This document shows, piece after piece, positions 12,116 to 23,090 of a stretch of 64,000 nucleotides of DNA. The notes under the pieces were generated by a model. That model worked only from the letters and a program-made list of their open reading frames with translations. It was not told where the DNA came from and made no database searches. A program made the translations under genes and the position numbers. This DNA comes from Cristatella mucedo (lineage: Eukaryota > Bryozoa > Phylactolaemata > Cristatellidae). The stretch covers positions 167,501 to 231,500 of the forward strand of contig WPIO01000207.1 in the NCBI GenBank assembly GCA_009760855.2, given 5' to 3'. Each line of letters begins with the position of its first letter. The first letter of the stretch is position 1.

Positions 12116-12519
12116 AGTTTAGTTTTCTTGACTTTCCCCCTTTAACTCCCGAGCACGAGAATGCTCCATGAATACGGATTCGCCCGGAACGCATCGATAA
12201 TTTCGCTGGTAAGCACTGGGGCATCGCTTTCTAAGCAATGCAGTAGGCGTGGCCTGAAAGGCGTCTATGATTGGTCACTTGCTAAGTCTTGGCTGAGAAA
12301 GTAAAACCTGATTTGACTGCCGTCTTAGGGCCCCAAAGTTTTGGACCACCCCACCGTATTGGCGACATATACACCAAAGACTCGAGCAGGTAGGAAGCAA
12401 GACTCGCCGTCTAAACCATCTTAATAGATGGTGCCGCCTGCGACTGTCAGGTCGGCTCGGAATTTAGGTGTCTGATAGTTGCCATAATTTTGAAAGTCAT
12501 TAATAATGACTGTCTCACG

Positions 12520-13230
12520 TCTGATCGCAGTTAAGATTAGGAACGTCTTACCTCGATGGGTTGAACAACTTCAACTACATGTTTCTTCCTCGGCTATGTT
12601 ATTGCAACTCCATTTTGGCTGAGCTATCGAAAAGAACCCTACGCCACTGGAGCTGAGGATGGATACGACTGCAAGGTTAGTTAACGATTCTCAAGAGATT
12701 TAACCATTTGTCACCTCTGCAGACGGAGCTTTGATGGCTTCCGTTTGATCAACGGATACAGAGCTAAGTTCTTATGCTGACCCATAGCCCCATCCAAGGG
12801 TTAGCTCCTTAACAACTAGCCGTTTGTTGCACCTTTTTAAGCATCCCCACAGGTCCTATATGCACAATAAATTAGCTGTTGCATTCGTAAAGCTTAAAGA
12901 CAGAGGCGTGAGCTCTGCAGGTCCGAGACTATGGAACTCACATCCACAATTATTACGTAGCATCTTCTCTCCTGCTGCCGGATGTGGCAAATCTTTACGC
13001 CGTCCTGAGCTGTTTCTCCCATGGTGTTCTTTACCTCAACTGCTCTCCGGACTCAGCTATGCTTCACACTTTCTCTTTGTTTCTTGAGATGAATGAAGTC
13101 TGCTGGCTACTGAATTCGTACCAAAAACCACTTAGGCTTTGAGTGTGCTATAGAAGACTCTCCTGAGTAACACCCACGTAGTCTTTGTGGCTTCGTGGAG
13201 TTACAAATGGAGATACATTACATATCACAT
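12520..13230 (+). mobile_element. LINE family A, C-terminal and 3' UTR fragment
   Basis: Translated pieces match the longer copy at 21425-23090: a degraded SCLPQWLVKNL region near 12550, HNKLAV followed by FVKLKDRGVSSAGPRLWNS at 12858-12940, and the DIYSPTADYG equivalent near 12960. The 3' UTR shares CGTAGTCTTTGTGGCTTCGT and ends in ATACATTACAT at about 13228. There are stops and indels, so it is inactive. Confidence 0.75.
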
Positions 13231-13384
13231 CAGAACAAACGTAGCTGACAGTACCATACTTTGACCTAACAACTGTTTTGAGGATTTTTCGGAGCCCCGC
13301 AGCCAAGTTCAGCAGTGTGTTCTATTAGCAGCCACACTTGTGTTCTTCAATCAATCAGCAGTAAGATAGTCCACAGCTTACGAC

Positions 13385-13525
13385 AGAGAACGAGGGGAGA
13401 GAGAGAGATCGGAAGGGAGGATGAGAGGTACAAGCCGAGAGAGAACGATATAAAGAGGGATATATGGAGCGAGGGATAGAGAATGAAGGATATGGAATTA
13501 AAGAGAGGGAGAGAGAGATCGTGAC
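13385..13525. repeat. Purine-rich (GA) low-complexity tract
   Basis: The + strand is almost all G and A, with GAGAGA runs and GAGGGA words. A Ser/Leu-rich frame on the opposite strand is an artefact. Confidence 0.8.
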
Positions 13526-13677
13526 AGTCGAGTATGCAAAGTTTGGCTGGGAGGTCAAAGCTTCAAAAAGTCTCAACAGTGAAATCGACATATAGCACAC
13601 ACATCGGCTGCAATGGTTGAACTCTAAACTCACGCTCTACCCAAGTTATGCCCTATTATTGCCAAGGCAAACGGGGA

Positions 13678-13990
13678 TTAATGTAATGTAACGTATCTCC
13701 GTCTGTAACTACACAAAGCCACAAAGAATATGTGGGTGTTACGCCGGAGAGTTTTGTATAGCGCATTCACAGCCTAAGCGGCTTTCAGTAAGCGTTCGAA
13801 AGCCAGCAGACTTCATCTCACGCAACAAAGAGAAAGTGGGAAGCACATAGCAGTCAGGAGAGCAGGTGAGGTAGTGAGTAGCATGCATGTAGGAGCTCGG
13901 GACCGCTGAAAAGGATGTGCCATAGTCGGCAGAAGGAGAATTAGTTGTCATTGCGTAAGAAGAGCTGGAGATTGTACCTCGGCCTGTGGT
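13678..13990 (-). mobile_element. LINE family A, 3' end fragment
   Basis: This is the reverse complement of the family A 3' end. It starts with TAATGTAATGTAACG (the terminal repeat), then CACAAAGCCACAAAG, GGGTGTTACG, and the ACAAAGAGAAAGTGGGAAGC block shared with 21560-21590. The frame that encodes SPTADYG in other copies is at about 13915-13960. It points tail-to-tail at the copy ending near 13230. Confidence 0.75.
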
Positions 13991-14596
13991 CACTATCCTT
14001 CTACTGGTCTCCTTGTGGAGCATATCGGAATCTTGGATCGATATCACTATTCTCGTTATGGACTTTCACGCGTGAATATATTTTAGATACTTAAAATAGC
14101 GGGATAATATTAACAGAGAGGTTTCATCAATAGTCATACCCATAGGCGGGTTTGGGGGTTGGGTTAGAAGGTTTAAACATCTCCTCCCGAAAGTGAAGCG
14201 ACAGCGAGAATGCCCCCTTTAACCTCCCCGGAAATCTGGTAGTCCCTTCCTCATTTTGTGACAAGTGCTACAGCCTCGATTGCAGTCTCGGCTGTAGCCT
14301 CCTCTACGCCCCCCCCCCCCAGTGAAGCTTGAGCCTGGATCGACAGTCGCCTGATGTGAAGCTTACTGTGCTAAAATGCCACAACCTTGCAGACAAAAGC
14401 ACTGTTTTCATGAGTCACAGCAGCCCTGTCGATTTCTGTCTGAGCAACGTACTCTCCTGTCTGTGACATCGATATGCTCACAGGCCAGACTAAGACTAAT
14501 GTAGGTCATATAAGCGATGGCTGATGCGACTTGTAGCAGCTGTTAATACCAGAATGTGTCATGAGCATTAAACAGCTCAAAGGTTAGCCGCTTCAA

Positions 14597-14735
14597 CAGG
14601 TTCATTTATTTAGTGGCAGAAGAGCCATAATGCCATCGCAAACACTTGCAGCAGGCAATTAATAATCGCTGCTTTAGGACTCACGACCCGAATCGTTTAG
14701 TTCACGTTCGTTACCGCAAGACTAAGCTTTGATTA
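14597..14735 (-). mobile_element. SINE family 2-like, strongly diverged
   Basis: The order of family 2 blocks is recognisable on the - strand: TTTAGTGGCAGAAGAGCC (the reverse of GGCTCTTCTGTCGCTA), a diverged CAAGCGGTGG region, and a diverged B-box region near CTCACGACCCGAATCG. Identity is low and the call is tentative. Confidence 0.4.
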
Positions 14736-14819
14736 ATCGGGGTGCTTAAGTTCGGGTATTTATTTATTGTATATTAACAACATGGCAAAATCTAAGGACC
14801 TTGTTTAATTATGCTGTGA

Positions 14820-14850
14820 ATACACACACACACACACACACACACACGCA

Positions 14851-14903
<53 letters not shown>

Positions 14904-15022
14904 CATGAGCGCGCTCGAGTGAACACGAACGCACACTTACATACACACCCACACTTACATGCACGCGCGCACACACACACACACACTCATACATTCTCTC
15001 ACATGCACATGCACGCACACAC

Positions 15023-15072
<50 letters not shown>

Positions 15073-15083
15073 ACACACACAAC
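14820..15083. repeat. Compound (CA)n microsatellite
   Basis: Three CA-rich blocks are separated by CACGCA and GCACTTACAT spacers. The Cys/Val-rich 135-codon frame on the - strand across the block is a repeat artefact. Confidence 0.95.
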
Positions 15084-15317
15084 ATATACTAGCAATGACA
15101 TGTGAAAACTCATCGGTTATCATAGCTGGATTCAAACTCAAGCCTTGCGTATTTGTCAACCTCAATAACTTTGAATGTACTTGAGCAAGGGGTGCATCAT
15201 CCATTTGAGATCGCACAGTGGAAGACGGCAGAGATGAATTATACCAGGTTTGTTTTAAAGTTACAGCATTCTAGGAATCTGAACTGCTGAGCAATTTCAC
15301 ATTTAAGTTAGTAATAA

Positions 15318-15510
15318 TCATGCATTTTTACACCCTCACATAACTCAATCACTATCTAGGCACTATACATATGCTTTAAAGAAAGTGTGGTCGAATCTTA
15401 AGTGGTAGCATGCTCAATGTCAACGAGCATAATACCGAGGTGACACGTACAGGATCAGTCAGCATGCAAGTGTTGTTAGTGGCAGCTTGCATATTGACAG
15501 CATGCATAAG
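15318..15510 (-). mobile_element. LINE family B, 3' UTR fragment
   Basis: Reading the - strand, the sequence gives the family B 3' UTR order: GCTTATGCATGCTG, GCTGCCACTAAC, GCATGCTGAC, GTGTCACC, then CTTTAAAGCATATG and the tail before an AT-rich end. The same order is seen at 55936-56135 and 56583-56815 on the - strand. Confidence 0.6.
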
Positions 15511-15850
15511 CACATAAAGACGAATCGCGTGGACTCACTAAATGCTGTGAAGAGTAAATGCGTTTTTAGCTTCTTCTTAAATGTCGCCCAGTCAGGAGAA
15601 GCCGACAGTGTGGCTCACTTTCGACATCCAGCAAAAAAGTTCTTTCGTGATAACATTTTAATGGGTTGTCAGGAGACTTATCGCCTGCGAAATTAAGGAA
15701 ATGACAATAATAAGCATTCACTATTCATCAGACGATATATTTAAAAAGCTCTCATACTTCCTCATTAACGTTACCGTTGTGGTAAATCTTGAGTTTTCTA
15801 AAACAATAATGGAAGTCTCGCATACGGAAGTCAGAAGCATCGGAAGCGCG

Positions 15851-15895
15851 ACGCGTCGTTGCGTCATTGCGTCGTTGCGTCGTTGCGTCATTGCT
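15851..15895. repeat. Short 8-bp tandem repeat
   Basis: Five to six head-to-tail copies of a GCGTCGTT / GCGTCATT octamer. It lies in a short open frame of no recognised function. Confidence 0.8.
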
Positions 15896-16309
15896 TCTTC
15901 AGTGTGTCTCGTTGCGGTTGGGGTAGACGACATGCACGAATGTGTTGAGCGTGAATATCGCGATGCTTATTAAATTTTTGCGGTGATTTTTGTTTTCGCT
16001 GCGATCGAAGGAAAAACTCTTTTGCTTAGAGCTTTTAAAGCGCGACGTTCACTAGCTTCCAGTCTTGTGTTATTACGGTATTAGATGAAAGGTACGCCGG
16101 CCTCCGTTTCTCACTCTGATGGCTACGAGAAATGCACATTCGTTCTTAGTGCTTATCTTTTTTTATCGCAATCCACTTCTGTTTTAAACAAAATGCTTGC
16201 CTTGCTAATTTTTCGTATACCGTGTAAGAGTTTACTTTGATAATTTCCGTATTCCATGATCTTGAAGACAGAGAGTGAGAGCCATAGAATTTGCTGTGTC
16301 TTTGTGAAT

Positions 16310-16450
16310 TGTCGTTTGTGTGCTTATGCGTCCTGACACCGTGCCTGCTTTCACACATCAGGTTGACATGATTCCCCCACAGCTCATATAAAGCGCTTAG
16401 AAAGATATTTAATTCTCTGAAGGCGGTATACAAATGTATCATTAGTATCA
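16310..16450 (+). mobile_element. LINE family B, 3' end fragment
   Basis: Shared words are GCTTATGCGTCCTGACACCG, then AAGCGCTTAGAAAGATATTT, AATTCTCTGAAGGCGGTATA and CAAATGTATCATTA. This matches the 3' UTR and tail seen at 21180-21300. Only the last 140 bases are present. Confidence 0.65.
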
Positions 16451-17545
16451 ATATTAATCACTTACCTTAATTAAATGCGCCACTTTTCACTAGGTTTTCG
16501 TTCATGCACTTTTTAATCTTGATCACTTCCCTCGACCTCGAGATATGCTTAGATGCAATTCTGAATTGTAACTTATTTCTCTAGCATATTTATATCCAAA
16601 TTGAACGGGTTCTCTACCCAGTGCTCAGCAAGGGCAAACGGATCGGCAGCGGCGACCTCTTTTTAACAGGATGGATTTGCCTTATGAAAGCATTACAAAT
16701 CCTAGAGATTGATATAGGTGTCTATACAGATTGATAATTATTTGTAGTAGACTGCCAGTGGGATTTTATAAGGCTGACTATGTTCTCCACACAGTGGGAG
16801 AGTGAATGCAGCGGTTGCCGGAGCCTTTCTTCGCGTGGCCACTTGAAAGCGGCTATAAAATCGGATTGCTGTTTGGACAACGGTCGGCCGCCATGAAAAC
16901 CTTTCCGCCCCACCTCCCCTAGAGGACCTTCGTTCATGCAATTGCAGTATGTTGCACTCCAACCATTGTAGCGCTCATGTCGGCGCGTAGCGACGAAGCT
17001 CTCAATCGACCAAACGTGAGGGATGTACGTTCACGTGCAGCACACTTTCCAAATCGCTCGATAGCTTTTGCCATGGCAATCAAGTCCTTGTACTGCTACG
17101 GCATATTCATGTTTGGCCAATCGATCGATTAATGCTTGCGCACAGTCGGCGCTTTTCAGGCACTCTGCTGGTCTGTTCTTGTGCCGGAAAAGAAACTATG
17201 CACGGCGTTGTGCACGTGCATTGTAGAAATAATATCATGCAATGTGTTGCAAGGAAAAGCCGAGTGTTCAATTACGTTACGCTACTTTTTTGTGGAAGCC
17301 GCCTCCTCAGATCTTGGCTAACTAATCCTGCATTCATTTGCTGCATCTGAAAAAGAGTGCTTGTTATCCAGCCAATTCTGCTTGCAATATATTCTCAGCT
17401 GATTCGGCATTGTTGTGCAATATTCCAACCTAAATACTTTGAGCACAAAGTCTCCGCTTATGCGCGTTACATGCGGCATGTGGACAGCTTCAGCTTGGTG
17501 AACAGAACTTGCATGTATGTGTAGAGCATGAGCTTGCTTTCCTTT
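16451..17545. other. Stretch with no gene seen
   Basis: No recognisable coding exon or repeat family. Short open frames at 16722-16962 (-) and 17132-17350 (+) have no domain signature and I do not call them. Confidence 0.45.
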
Positions 17546-17550
17546 AATCA

Positions 17551-17735
17551 GATGGGTCATCATTGTCAGATCGGTCATCATCAGATGGGTCATCATTGTC
17601 AAATCGGTCATCATCAGATGGGTCATCATTGTCAGATCGGTCATCATCAGATGGGTCATCATTGTCAGATCGGTCATCATCAGATGGGTCATCATTGTCA
17701 TATCGGTCATCATCAGATAGGTCATCATTGTGCTC
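17551..17735. repeat. 33-bp minisatellite, about 5.6 copies
   Basis: Units begin with GATGGGTCATCATTGTCAGA at 17551, 17584, 17617, 17650 and 17683, with a diverged sixth at 17716. Each unit contains two internal GGTCATCAT half-repeats. Because 33 is a multiple of three, several frames stay open on both strands, giving D/S-rich or M/T/H-rich peptides. I take these to be by-products of the repeat and not genes. Confidence 0.9.
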
Positions 17736-18204
17736 TGGCAAGCTGGTGAATATAGATAGACACTGCAGGCGATGCTGCTCTACTGCACCTACTACCTACT
17801 AGCGAACGCAACGCATTGCATAATAAGGCAGCCATCCATATCGGGCTTGATTCAGCTGCAGTGGTTTCCTCCGATGCGTGAGATCCGTTTCCTCCGATCC
17901 AACTGCGTGAGCTGTACAGCTATGGTCAGCATTGCATTTAAAATTAATCTGTAAGCATGGTTCACAATGCTGACGTAATACTTAAGTCGCTCAATCTTGA
18001 CTCTCGAGGATTCATCTTCTCTGTACCTAAGAAGAATCAATAGTCTACAACGCATACGGATTTCGTCTGCTTCGCTGTAACTTTCGCCGGGCTTGACACG
18101 CCAGAAAGTAACATCTATGCTGTAGCATAACTTAAGACCGCGCCATTTCTAGGAATAAACAGGGCACATCCTCTCCCATGTGTCTTGATAAAGGCCAGTA
18201 GATT

Positions 18205-18330
18205 TAACTGCTTCATTTATTTGGCGGAAAGGCTTAGTGGCTATATTCCTCGCTTGCAGCGGGCAATACAACGTAGCCTGCTGCAGAACTAAACACACGA
18301 AGACCTGGGTCGTGAAGAGTGAAGCTCTGA
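18205..18330 (-). mobile_element. SINE family 2-like, diverged
   Basis: The - strand order of blocks fits family 2: TTTGGCGGAAAGGCTTAGTG, then CGCTTGCAGCGGGCAATACA, and a diverged region reading ACCTGGGTCGTGAAGAG where the head should be. Compare 26987-27157. Tentative. Confidence 0.4.
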
Positions 18331-18770
18331 CTCCTGGAACAAAGAACCCGGAGCAAACTATCGGCATCTGATTTGCTGCTGCTACTGAACGGATCTTTGA
18401 CCCCCACATGGCATTAAAATGTTAGAACTGATAGCAATGCACAAGGTCATTGTAATACATTTCTAATGCATAATGCCGGTCAAGCTTAAACGAGCCCTCG
18501 AGTTAGCGGCCGAAGAAAAAATTCTCGGGCGATGGAATACAACCCACCGTCATATAACCTGACAAACATACTTTTAAATGAGACTCGCCATCTCGGTTTC
18601 GACTCGTGGACACTTTGCAAACGCGGCGCCATAAATAACGCCGGAGAAACAGCGGCTCCACTTTTAAAGTGCTTACTAGGAGTAGGAATAACGCCTAGGT
18701 GGTAATAGCAGCAGAGTGAAACTGACGAGCGAGAGCAAATCGTACGCATCCGGTAGTCTTTGGAGTTACG

Positions 18771-18792
18771 ACTCTCTCTCTCTCTCTCTCTC
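18771..18792. repeat. (CT)n microsatellite
   Basis: An uninterrupted CT run of about 11 units. Confidence 0.9.
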
Positions 18793-19392
18793 GGCTGGCT
18801 CAATGAGGCTTCCGGGGAGGGGCAGCGCCGTTGCCAGAAACCTGCTCTGGCCTCTCGAGGGGCACCGAGCGCGTCCTCAGCGCCGAGCGCGTCCGCCGTT
18901 TCATGCTAGTTCCACACCAGGAGGGGGGAGGGCACCTCTTCCTTTAAATTAGGCGCCGCTAGGCACCCGTGCTCAGGGCCGTTTGCTTACAGGGACAAAG
19001 AAGGCGATGAGATTGTAGATGAAGCTCCCGGTGGCAGGCGTGCACTCGTTGCATAGCTTCAAGGTCTTGAAGTGGGGGCCGGTAAAATGTTTTGCAGACA
19101 ATGTGCGATGCGTCCAAGTGGCTCCTTGCAAGGCGCACACCTTCTACCAGAGTGCACAGACATGTGCTTTTCAGAGGGTCTATACAGCTTTGCTGGGTGA
19201 GCACCCGCTAGAAAAACTACCCGCTGCTCCTCTGCTCCTGCATCGGTGCGCTGTTGCCGACTCTCAAATTTTTTCTTATGAAGACCTTAAGACACGCGGT
19301 CTTGGCTCTTCCTAATTGGAGTGTACCGATTTTCTTAGAGGGAGCCTTCGGCGTGAAGATTGTTGGTTCGTTTTCGGATGTGGCGACTATAT

Positions 19393-19572
19393 GAGTTATA
19401 ATTGTATAATTTAAATAATTTAGCATATATTATGTATAGCTTTAAAATATTTTAAAATAGCCCTATAAGTCAAGCTATTATATATTATAAATATTTTAAA
19501 TTATTATATTCTTATATAATTTAAATTTACAATTTGTTATAGTTGTATAATTTATATAATAATATTTATTAG
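19393..19572. repeat. AT-rich island of about 180 bp
   Basis: Nearly all A/T, with many TATAATTTA and AAATATTTTAAA words and near-duplicate ends (TATAATTGTATAATTTA at the left, TATAGTTGTATAATTTA at the right). It sits abruptly between GC-balanced sequences. The flanks (18800-19390 and 19575-20650) show no gene I can support. Confidence 0.75.
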
Positions 19573-20660
19573 GAGCGGGGCTACAAGTGACCTGCTGGGC
19601 GACGGAACCTCTCGCCGGACGGAGCCGGTCGTCGTCTGCTTTCGCAGAGAGCCGCCATTCTTTGTGGGCTGCGAAAGAGGCACTTCCGGAAGGCAGCCAC
19701 TGAGTACTAGCTCGAGCTCCCATTTTAAGCTTCTCGTGAAAGGGCGAAAACTTACGAGTTGAGTACTTTGGATGCGAAATTGCCAACAGCTGTAGCTTTT
19801 AAAACAAGTTCCATAACCTGAGAAGCAAGGCTGGTCTACAAGTACCCAATGCGTGCCGAGCACGGGTGCACCGCGCGCGGGTCGGAGCAGTGGTTCGTCT
19901 CACTGCCGGAGACATGAGCTAGGCACCGCCGTGCGAGCAAGTGCGCGGTATCTTTTCAAGAAGAAGAAAAGGCCATCTCGTCAATGGCTCACAATCAGCG
20001 CTTGCTTCTTGGTGACACATAGTTTCGCATTAGGTCCTGGGTAGTCCAGTGAGAACTGGCAGACGTTCTGTGAAGACGCTTTCCTTAGCGCAGCAAGTAG
20101 CCAACGAGAAGAGCGCATGGTCGCTCTCTGCTTTTCAGGCTGCTAGGAAGGAAGGAAACGTGATTTGATGGAAAACACGCTTCCTGCGACTTCGTTTACG
20201 TCCATTCAAGTTCTTAGTCGAGACTCCATGGAAAGATTCCTGGCAACGGGCCGGACCAGGCAAGACGGTAGGAGATTGGCTTGAAGTGGTCTATGCATTG
20301 CTTAGAAGTAGTCTTGCTTCCAATGACTCGGACCATGAACTCGGTCGGGCTACTTCTCCACACAGAGCTCGCTTTAGCAGTGGGCACGGAGTGCCGCCAC
20401 CGCAGAGAGAGAGAGACCGCGTGCGCTCAAAGGCAGTCCGTAGTAGGCTGACCAATTATGCTCAATCCACTCTCCTCCTTCGATTACGAGCCTGGTTGCA
20501 GGTGCACGGTGAATATATGAGAATTGTGGTTGGAACCCCCTACCCGCTTTCCTGCACAACAAGCTCTCTCAAATATCTGGCTGCGTTTATGGATTTCGAA
20601 TTTTGTCGGCGGCAAGCTATGAAGCCAATTTACTTGTTGGGGAAAAAACAGCGTAAGTGT

Positions 20661-21300
20661 TAATCAGAAATCGGAAACCTATCCCTCATAATGGGATCCA
20701 GCATATCTCGTGTGGCTTATGCACAAAATCTGAGCGTATCCTGTTCTACATGGATCTCTCACTTGATGACCACATAAGCTCCACAGTCAAGTCTGCCAAC
20801 CTTCAGCTTTGTAACATTGCTAACATTACAGAAATTCGGTCCTTCTTGAATAGGGATACCAAACCCAAGTTATTCTATGCACTTTTGACATTCGGTCTAG
20901 ACTTATATAGCTTACTACTAGCAGTTTGTCTGAGCTGTACAATACGGCTTTTACACGGGTGCAAAACTCAGCAGCCAGGCTCGTCTGTCGTGAGCGTCGA
21001 CGTTGCATCATCGAACCACTTCTCACCGACTTGCACTTGCTTCGCAACAAGTAGCGTATTGACTTCAAGGCCACGGTTACCACAGTTACTCACCTTTAGG
21101 TCTGTGAAAAAGAAAGTATTCTTTCCTCACAGCATTTGCTGGGTCCACATGAATTGCTTATTGCGTGCTTACGCGTGCTGACGCTGTGCATCTATTTTCA
21201 CTAACCATATTGACACGCTTCTAATAAAGCAGAATTAATTGAAATAGATTTAGTTTTCTAAGGGCGCTATATAAACATATTGCTACTACTATTATCAATA
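20661..21300 (+). mobile_element. LINE family B, C-terminal and 3' UTR fragment
   Basis: It begins at ATCAGAAATCGGAAACC, the same phrase as 4270 in the longer copy. It continues with DHISSTVKSANLQL at 20766-20810, SFLNRDTKPKLFYALLTFGL near 20840-20900, and a C-terminal region with frameshifts. The 3' UTR has CTTACGCGTGCTGACGCTG and the tail TTTTCTAAGGGCGCTATATA, followed by ACT/ATT repeats. Inactive. Confidence 0.75.
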
Positions 21301-21424
21301 ACAGTGTTAAGCGACAGTATCGCAGGAAAAAATCGTTTCACAAAAAGTGCCTCCGGGAATGCCTTCCACCGTCACCAAAAGTTAGTTTTGACAATGGCTA
21401 CCAGGGCAACGATTGCTTAATGTA

Positions 21425-23090
21425 CCTTGTAATGTAATGTATCGCCGTCAGTAACTCCACAAATTCATAAAGACCATGTGGGTGTTACGCATGAGAGTTT
21501 TGTATAGCGCAATCACAGCCTAAACGGCTTTCGGTACGCATTCGGTAGCCAACAGACTTCGTCTCACGCAACAAAGAGAAAGTGGGAAGCATTGCAGAGT
21601 CAGGAGAGCAGTTGAGGTAGTGAGTAGCATAGAAGTAGCAGCTCAGGACCGCTGAAAAAGATGTGCCATAGTCGGCAGTTGGAGAGTAGATGTCGTTGCG
21701 TAAGAACTGTGTAAGCGAGTTCCACTGTCTAGGACCTGCAGAGCTAAAGCTTCTGTCGCCAACTGTCTTTAGGCGGAGAAATGGGACAGCTAATTTATTG
21801 TCCACACAGGACCTCAGGGCGCGAACAGGCTGAAACTGATGCAGCAGTTCAGATAGGTACGAAGGAGCCAAGCCGTGGCGGGCCTTGTGGGTCAGCGTAA
21901 GAACTTTGCTCTGTATCCTTTGCTCAACCGGCAACCATCCTAGCTCTTTCAGCAAAGGTGACACGTGCTCAAACCGCTGGGACTTGAAGACCAGCCTTGC
22001 AGCCATATTCATTGTCCGCTGTAGTGGCAAAATAGCTTTCTTGGCAGCCCAGCCAAAAGGGAATTACAATAATCAAGCCGAGACAGAACTAAAGAGCTAG
22101 TTAGATTTTTTACAAGCCACTGTGGGAGACAGCTTCTAATCTTGGATAGGGATCGGATGTGATGGCTAGCTGTAGAGGCAGTCTTCTGAATGAAGCTTTG
22201 GAAATTGAGGCAGCTGTCGAACACGACATCTAGATTACGAGCACGTGGCGAAGGTTGCACAATAGCATCACCTATTAGAACAGCAAAGCATTTTAATCCA
22301 GCCACACGCTTAGGGTGTCCTATGAGCAGCAGTTCGGTTTTATCATCATTTTATTTCAGGAAGTTTTCCGACATCCAGGATCGAATATCGGCAAGGCAAG
22401 CATTCAGTTTCTCAGTTGCTGCAGCAGATTCCGACGGTTTAAATGACAAATACAACTGAGTATCGTCAGCGTAGAAGTGATATCCTATTCCATGGGCCTT
22501 AATCACTTTTCCCAGAGGTTGTGTATAAATGGAGAACAGCAAGGGACCGAGTACAGACCCTTGAGGGACTCCACAGGTGACCCTTCTCGTGTCTGAGACC
22601 TGACCCCCACACGACACGGATTGAACACGATCAGACAAGTATGATTTAAACCACGCCAGTGCTTCGTCTGCCAGACCGATCGTTGTTCTCAATCGTTCAA
22701 GCAGAACTTCGTGATCAATGGTGTCGAAGGCAGCAGACAGATCTAGCAGTGCTAGGGCAGTGACATTCCCATCGTCGTTGCCACGTAGAATGTCACTGTT
22801 AACACGGAGGAGAGCAGTTTCAGTAGAGTGCTGCCTCTTGAAACCTGATTGAAATGTTTCTGGCTTTCCATTATTTTCAATATGTTCAACTAGCTGCTTT
22901 GCACCAATTTTTTCAAGAATCTTTGATAAGAACGGAAAAAGGGAAACTGGACGATAGTTTGCTAGGACCTCTGTGTCTAATCCAGGCTTTTTAAGAATAG
23001 GTCTAACGATTGCCGATTTGAAGGACTTGAGGACGACCCCTTTTCCCAAAGAAGCATGCAAATACAAGTGGACCGATCTCTGATACTTGG
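21425..23090 (-). mobile_element. LINE family A, longest copy (CR1/L2-like reverse transcriptase)
   Basis: An L2/CR1-type non-LTR retrotransposon, 5'-truncated. The reverse transcriptase is open for 238 codons (23067-22351). It shows LKKPGLDTEVLANYRPVSLF, FQSGFKRQHSTETALL, ALLDLSAAFDTIDHEVLLERL, CGVPQGSVLGPLLFSIY and the catalytic YADDTQLYL. After a frame change, the C-terminal region continues at 22305-22009 (LSRLDYCNSLLAGLP) and 22030-21485 (AARLVFKSQRFEHVSPLLKE, GLAPSYLSELL, RSFSSAGPRQWNSL). The 3' UTR ends in TTACATTACA-type repeats at 21425. Only two or three small lesions interrupt it, so it is one of the younger elements here. The endonuclease domain is missing. Confidence 0.92.

Noticed and set aside
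14809-15216. 135-codon Cys/Val-rich - strand frame
   Set aside because: Produced by the CA microsatellite.
17551-17735. CRISPR-like regular array
   Set aside because: Units are head-to-tail with no unique spacers; it is a minisatellite in animal DNA. The same applies to 40148-40294.
21425-23090. Intact, active LINE
   Set aside because: Frame changes near 22330 and 22020 and the missing endonuclease and 5' end make it inactive, despite a good RT core.
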